In this document: positions 6,410 to 8,420 of the stretch, one piece after another
Numbering within the stretch: position 1 is the first letter of the stretch
Layout of the letters: each line of letters opens with the position of its first letter
Source: Methanobacterium sp.
GTDB taxonomy: Archaea > Methanobacteriota > Methanobacteria > Methanobacteriales > Methanobacteriaceae
Direction of reading: 5' to 3'
DNA: 8,420 nt
NCBI GenBank assembly: GCA_003162655.1
Contig: PMMY01000182.1
Coordinates: 315 to 8,734, forward strand
Notes under the pieces: model-generated
The model's input: the letters and a program-made list of their open reading frames with translations, nothing else
What the model was told of the DNA's origin: nothing
The model's database searches: none
Translations under genes and position numbers: made by a program

Positions 6410-8125
6410 TCAGTAAATAAAGTTAAGAAACTTGCCGGTAGAAGAATTTGCAAATTCCATATCTGAAATTGTAGTCCCTCCAATTTCTATTTTAAAAATG
6501 TTACTTCCAACTTGTACATAATAAGTACTATTTGTACTGCTTTCATTGAAATTGATGGTTTTATATTTATTTCCATTAATATAAACTGTGTAAGTTCCGT
6601 TATGTATTATACCCGATGTGCTTGAAACTAGTACATTGTTCAGGAATATGTCAACAGCCCTGCCTGAATCCATATTATTTTTAATTACGACTCCTTCTGT
6701 GAGATTCACATCTCTAGTATTTCCAGATAATGGGAGGGCTTTCTCCGAATAGAAATTATTGAATCTGTTCCTGATATCACCGTCAGATATCACATCACCC
6801 ACATTAAGACCCATTGCATTCCTTGCGTTATAGGGCACTCTCATTATGTTATCTTCACCAGGTAGTGTCTGGTTCAGTACATACTTCTGATTGTTAATGT
6901 AAATTGAATCGCCGTAATTAAGCTCCAAAGTAGCAAGAGCTTCTGTTGGCATTCTAATACTTGAATATTCGTTTTCAACTGCACTATCAACTGTATAAGG
7001 TCCTCTGACATCGACAGTTTGATTACTGGTTGGGTTATTGAAGATTATTAGGTTTCTCGAATTGGGTTCGATCGATATTTTGCCATCATCAACATGAACC
7101 GATCCTACTAGTGTAGTGATCATTGCTAGTAGTATCAATCCTGAAACGATTATGGGTGAATGCATTTTAAGAAAAGTTTTTAAATTCCTTAAACTACCTT
7201 CAGATCTTGAGAAAACATTATATGAGATCCTAATGATCTTCACAATGTAAAATATGGCAATTGCAACACCAATACTTGAAATTACCAAGCCAATTGTTAA
7301 AGATACAAACCTAATAAAGAATATGGCAAAGATACCGAGGGAAGCAAGTGAAAGTCCGAGGATCTCCATCCTAATGTACTGTCCAAGGGAGTCTATCATA
7401 GTGATCCGTCCATATGCTGTGGCCCTGTCAACTATAGTTCTAACAACTTCGTTTGCTACAATGTTTAGCTCGTTTAAAGATGATAAAACGTGATCAATTT
7501 TTCCTATGTCAACTTCTTTAACTTTCATTCCCATTACATCAGCATCTAAAACAATTCCAACATCAACACCGTAGTCGTCTTCCAGTTTAATTTTGTTTAA
7601 AAAGGATCTTTTCGCAGCAAACTGTCCGCTAAGCGGTTGATCAAATTTTATCTCGGGGAAGAAAAAATTCAAAAGTGGTTTTGCTGTAAGCTCGGTAACC
7701 CTACCAGCTTCCCTTTTAAATTTTGTTTTAGTAATATCAGCTTCTCCACTCATTATGGGTTTAATGATATTGTTAATTTGATTTTTGTTCAAGTTGTGTA
7801 AATCTGCATCTATAAATACAACAATTTCACCTTTAGAACTCTTGAAACCAGTTTTTATGGCTGCGCCTTTTCCCCTGTTTTTTATATGGTTTATTACAGT
7901 TGCTCCTGCTTCCAAAGCCAATTGTGCAGTCTGATCTGTGGATCCATCATCGACAACAATAACCTCTTCAATGTAATTCAAGGATTTTACTACCTTTACA
8001 ACATTTGCTACTGTTTTTTCTTCATTATAAGCTGGAATTATCACCGATACAGTCAGATTTTTATTGTTTCCAACTGTTTTAATTGATGATAATAATAGAA
8101 TGAACATCAAGATGATCCATATCAC
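6410..8125 (-). CDS. Membrane glycosyltransferase, GT81/GT2-like domain fused to a sequon-rich extracytoplasmic domain
   Basis: This is a GT-A fold glycosyltransferase of 571 residues. Residues 1-16 form a hydrophobic N-terminal anchor. The catalytic domain spans about 25-248, with IIPAYNEE (29-36), DDGSTD (59-64), GKGAA (85-89), metal-binding DAD (106-108), REAGRVTELTAKPLLN (138-153) and QPLSGQ (163-168). The last two recall glucosyl-3-phosphoglycerate synthases (GT81). Helices lie at about 253-272, 274-298 and 324-343. The basic loop 299-323 implies an inside catalytic domain and an outside C-terminus. Residues 344-571 form a beta-rich domain with seven N-x-S/T sites (N368, N418, N474, N509, N527, N532, N560) and a repeated R-[MV]-P...GD motif (390-410 and 428-446). 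The GTG start at 8125 is set by GAGGTG six bases upstream. GT81 enzymes are usually soluble and shorter, so the substrate may instead be a lipid carrier or envelope glycan. Donor and acceptor are unknown. Confidence 0.8.
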   Translation of the reverse strand: MIWIILMFILLLSSIKTVGNNKNLTVSVIIPAYNEEKTVANVVKVVKSLNYIEEVIVVDDGSTDQTAQLALEAGATVINHIKNRGKGAAIKTGFKSSKGEIVVFIDADLHNLNKNQINNIIKPIMSGEADITKTKFKREAGRVTELTAKPLLNFFFPEIKFDQPLSGQFAAKRSFLNKIKLEDDYGVDVGIVLDADVMGMKVKEVDIGKIDHVLSSLNELNIVANEVVRTIVDRATAYGRITMIDSLGQYIRMEILGLSLASLGIFAIFFIRFVSLTIGLVISSIGVAIAIFYIVKIIRISYNVFSRSEGSLRNLKTFLKMHSPIIVSGLILLAMITTLVGSVHVDDGKISIEPNSRNLIIFNNPTSNQTVDVRGPYTVDSAVENEYSSIRMPTEALATLELNYGDSIYINNQKYVLNQTLPGEDNIMRVPYNARNAMGLNVGDVISDGDIRNRFNNFYSEKALPLSGNTRDVNLTEGVVIKNNMDSGRAVDIFLNNVLVSSTSGIIHNGTYTVYINGNKYKTINFNESSTNSTYYVQVGSNIFKIEIGGTTISDMEFANSSTGKFLNFIY

Positions 8126-8131
8126 AAGCTA

Positions 8132-8137
8132 CACCTC
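8132..8137 (-). promoter_or_regulatory. Ribosome binding site deciding the GTG start of the glycosyltransferase
   Basis: Read on the minus strand, GAGGTG lies six bases before GTG (8125-8123). It makes this start more convincing than the internal ATG at codon 7 and keeps the full N-terminal anchor helix. Confidence 0.7.
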
Positions 8138-8207
8138 AAACTTCCTTTCATATTCTATAAGTGAACATGACTTAAAAATATAGGTTAATATTTTGTTAGT
8201 AAATTTC

Positions 8208-8225
8208 ATAAAATTTAAATTTTAT
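8208..8225. promoter_or_regulatory. 18-bp perfect palindrome in the divergent glycosyltransferase-purE spacer
   Basis: ATAAAATTTAAATTTTAT is identical to its own reverse complement. It sits 82 bp from the glycosyltransferase start and 109 bp from purE, roughly central in the 209-bp divergent spacer. It could be a shared operator or a bidirectional TATA region. Other TATA-like stretches for purE are TTTATATC (8230-8237) and CATATAATTT (8264-8273). The AT-only composition limits confidence. Confidence 0.35.
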
Positions 8226-8334
8226 TCAATTTATATCTCTCAGAAACTTTATTAACTCTTCAACATATAATTTTTAGTATACATTTCAATTCTTTAATTT
8301 TTATTCAAAGTTAAAATAATTATTGGGGTATAAT

Positions 8335-8420
8335 ATGGAACCAAAGGTCATGATAATACTTGGAAGTGCTTCAGATTTTAAAGTAGCAGAAAAGTCTATA
8401 GGCATACTGGAAATCCTGGG
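8335..8420 (+). CDS. purE: N5-CAIR mutase / AIR carboxylase, PurE, 3'-truncated by the window edge
   Basis: Only the first 28 complete codons are visible. KVMIILGSASDFKVAEKS (residues 4-21) contains the G-S-x-S-D signature (10-14) that binds the nucleotide phosphate in PurE, followed by the start of the helix ending ILEILG. PurE acts in cytoplasmic purine synthesis, making 4-carboxyaminoimidazole ribonucleotide. Whether it is class I (from N5-CAIR, with PurK) or class II (from AIR and CO2) cannot be told from this fragment. GGGGT at 8325-8329 is the likely SD, five bases before the ATG. It is divergent from the glycosyltransferase and shares its spacer, so the two could be jointly controlled. 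The family call is good despite the short stretch. Confidence 0.85.
   Translation, partial: MEPKVMIILGSASDFKVAEKSIGILEIL

Noticed and set aside
7254..7493. 79-codon plus-strand frame inside the glycosyltransferase gene
   Set aside because: It is antisense to the membrane-helix region, whose own frame is intact and motif-supported.
1..8420. CRISPR array, insertion sequence, prophage or toxin-antitoxin system
   Set aside because: No spaced identical repeats, transposase, integrase or paired small toxin genes were seen. The genes are housekeeping or methanogen core types.

Overview
The window reads as ordinary chromosomal DNA from a methanogenic archaeon, most likely a Methanobacterium-like member of the Methanobacteriales. 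The evidence is a methanogenesis-marker-11 type gene, archaeal-type leuC/leuD/leuB homologues, AT-rich spacers, and strong Shine-Dalgarno sites (GGAGG, GGTG, GAGGTG) that match the archaeal 16S rRNA tail. The taxon is inferred from protein resemblance by eye, without any database search.

Layout, left to right. At 2-355 (+) is the 3' part of a MarR-type winged-helix regulator whose start lies upstream of the window. Three leucine-pathway genes follow on the same strand: leuC (410-1666), leuD (1714-2214) and leuB (2316-3305). Together they would take 2-isopropylmalate through isomerisation and oxidative decarboxylation towards 2-oxoisocaproate. Methanogens also carry coenzyme B paralogues (aksD/E/F), but the small-subunit loop (YLVL) and the form of the dehydrogenase favour the leucine versions. 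Next come a group II (SufS-like) cysteine desulfurase (3471-4682), a 28-residue single-helix membrane protein four bases behind it (4687-4773), ribH for 6,7-dimethyl-8-ribityllumazine synthase (4869-5279), and the methanogenesis marker 11 homologue (5448-6380).

On the opposite strand, convergent with the marker gene, is a 571-residue glycosyltransferase (8125-6410). Its GT81-like catalytic domain is fused to membrane helices and a sequon-rich domain predicted to lie outside the cell. A 209-bp divergent spacer with an 18-bp perfect palindrome separates it from the 5' end of purE (8335 to the right edge).

How the genes fit together: the plus-strand genes serve leucine, Fe-S/sulfur, flavin and methanogenesis-linked functions. 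LeuCD needs a 4Fe-4S cluster, so a nearby sulfur-mobilising enzyme is sensible but not proven to be linked. No spacer exceeds 300 bp. I saw no tRNA, rRNA, CRISPR array, insertion sequence or phage gene. I did not find a clearly new multi-gene system. The points most worth a second look are the glycosyltransferase fusion and its repeated R-[MV]-P/GD motif, the tiny membrane protein behind the desulfurase, the TiaS-like signature in the marker 11 protein, and an Arg at the usual NAD-specifying Asp position of LeuB.
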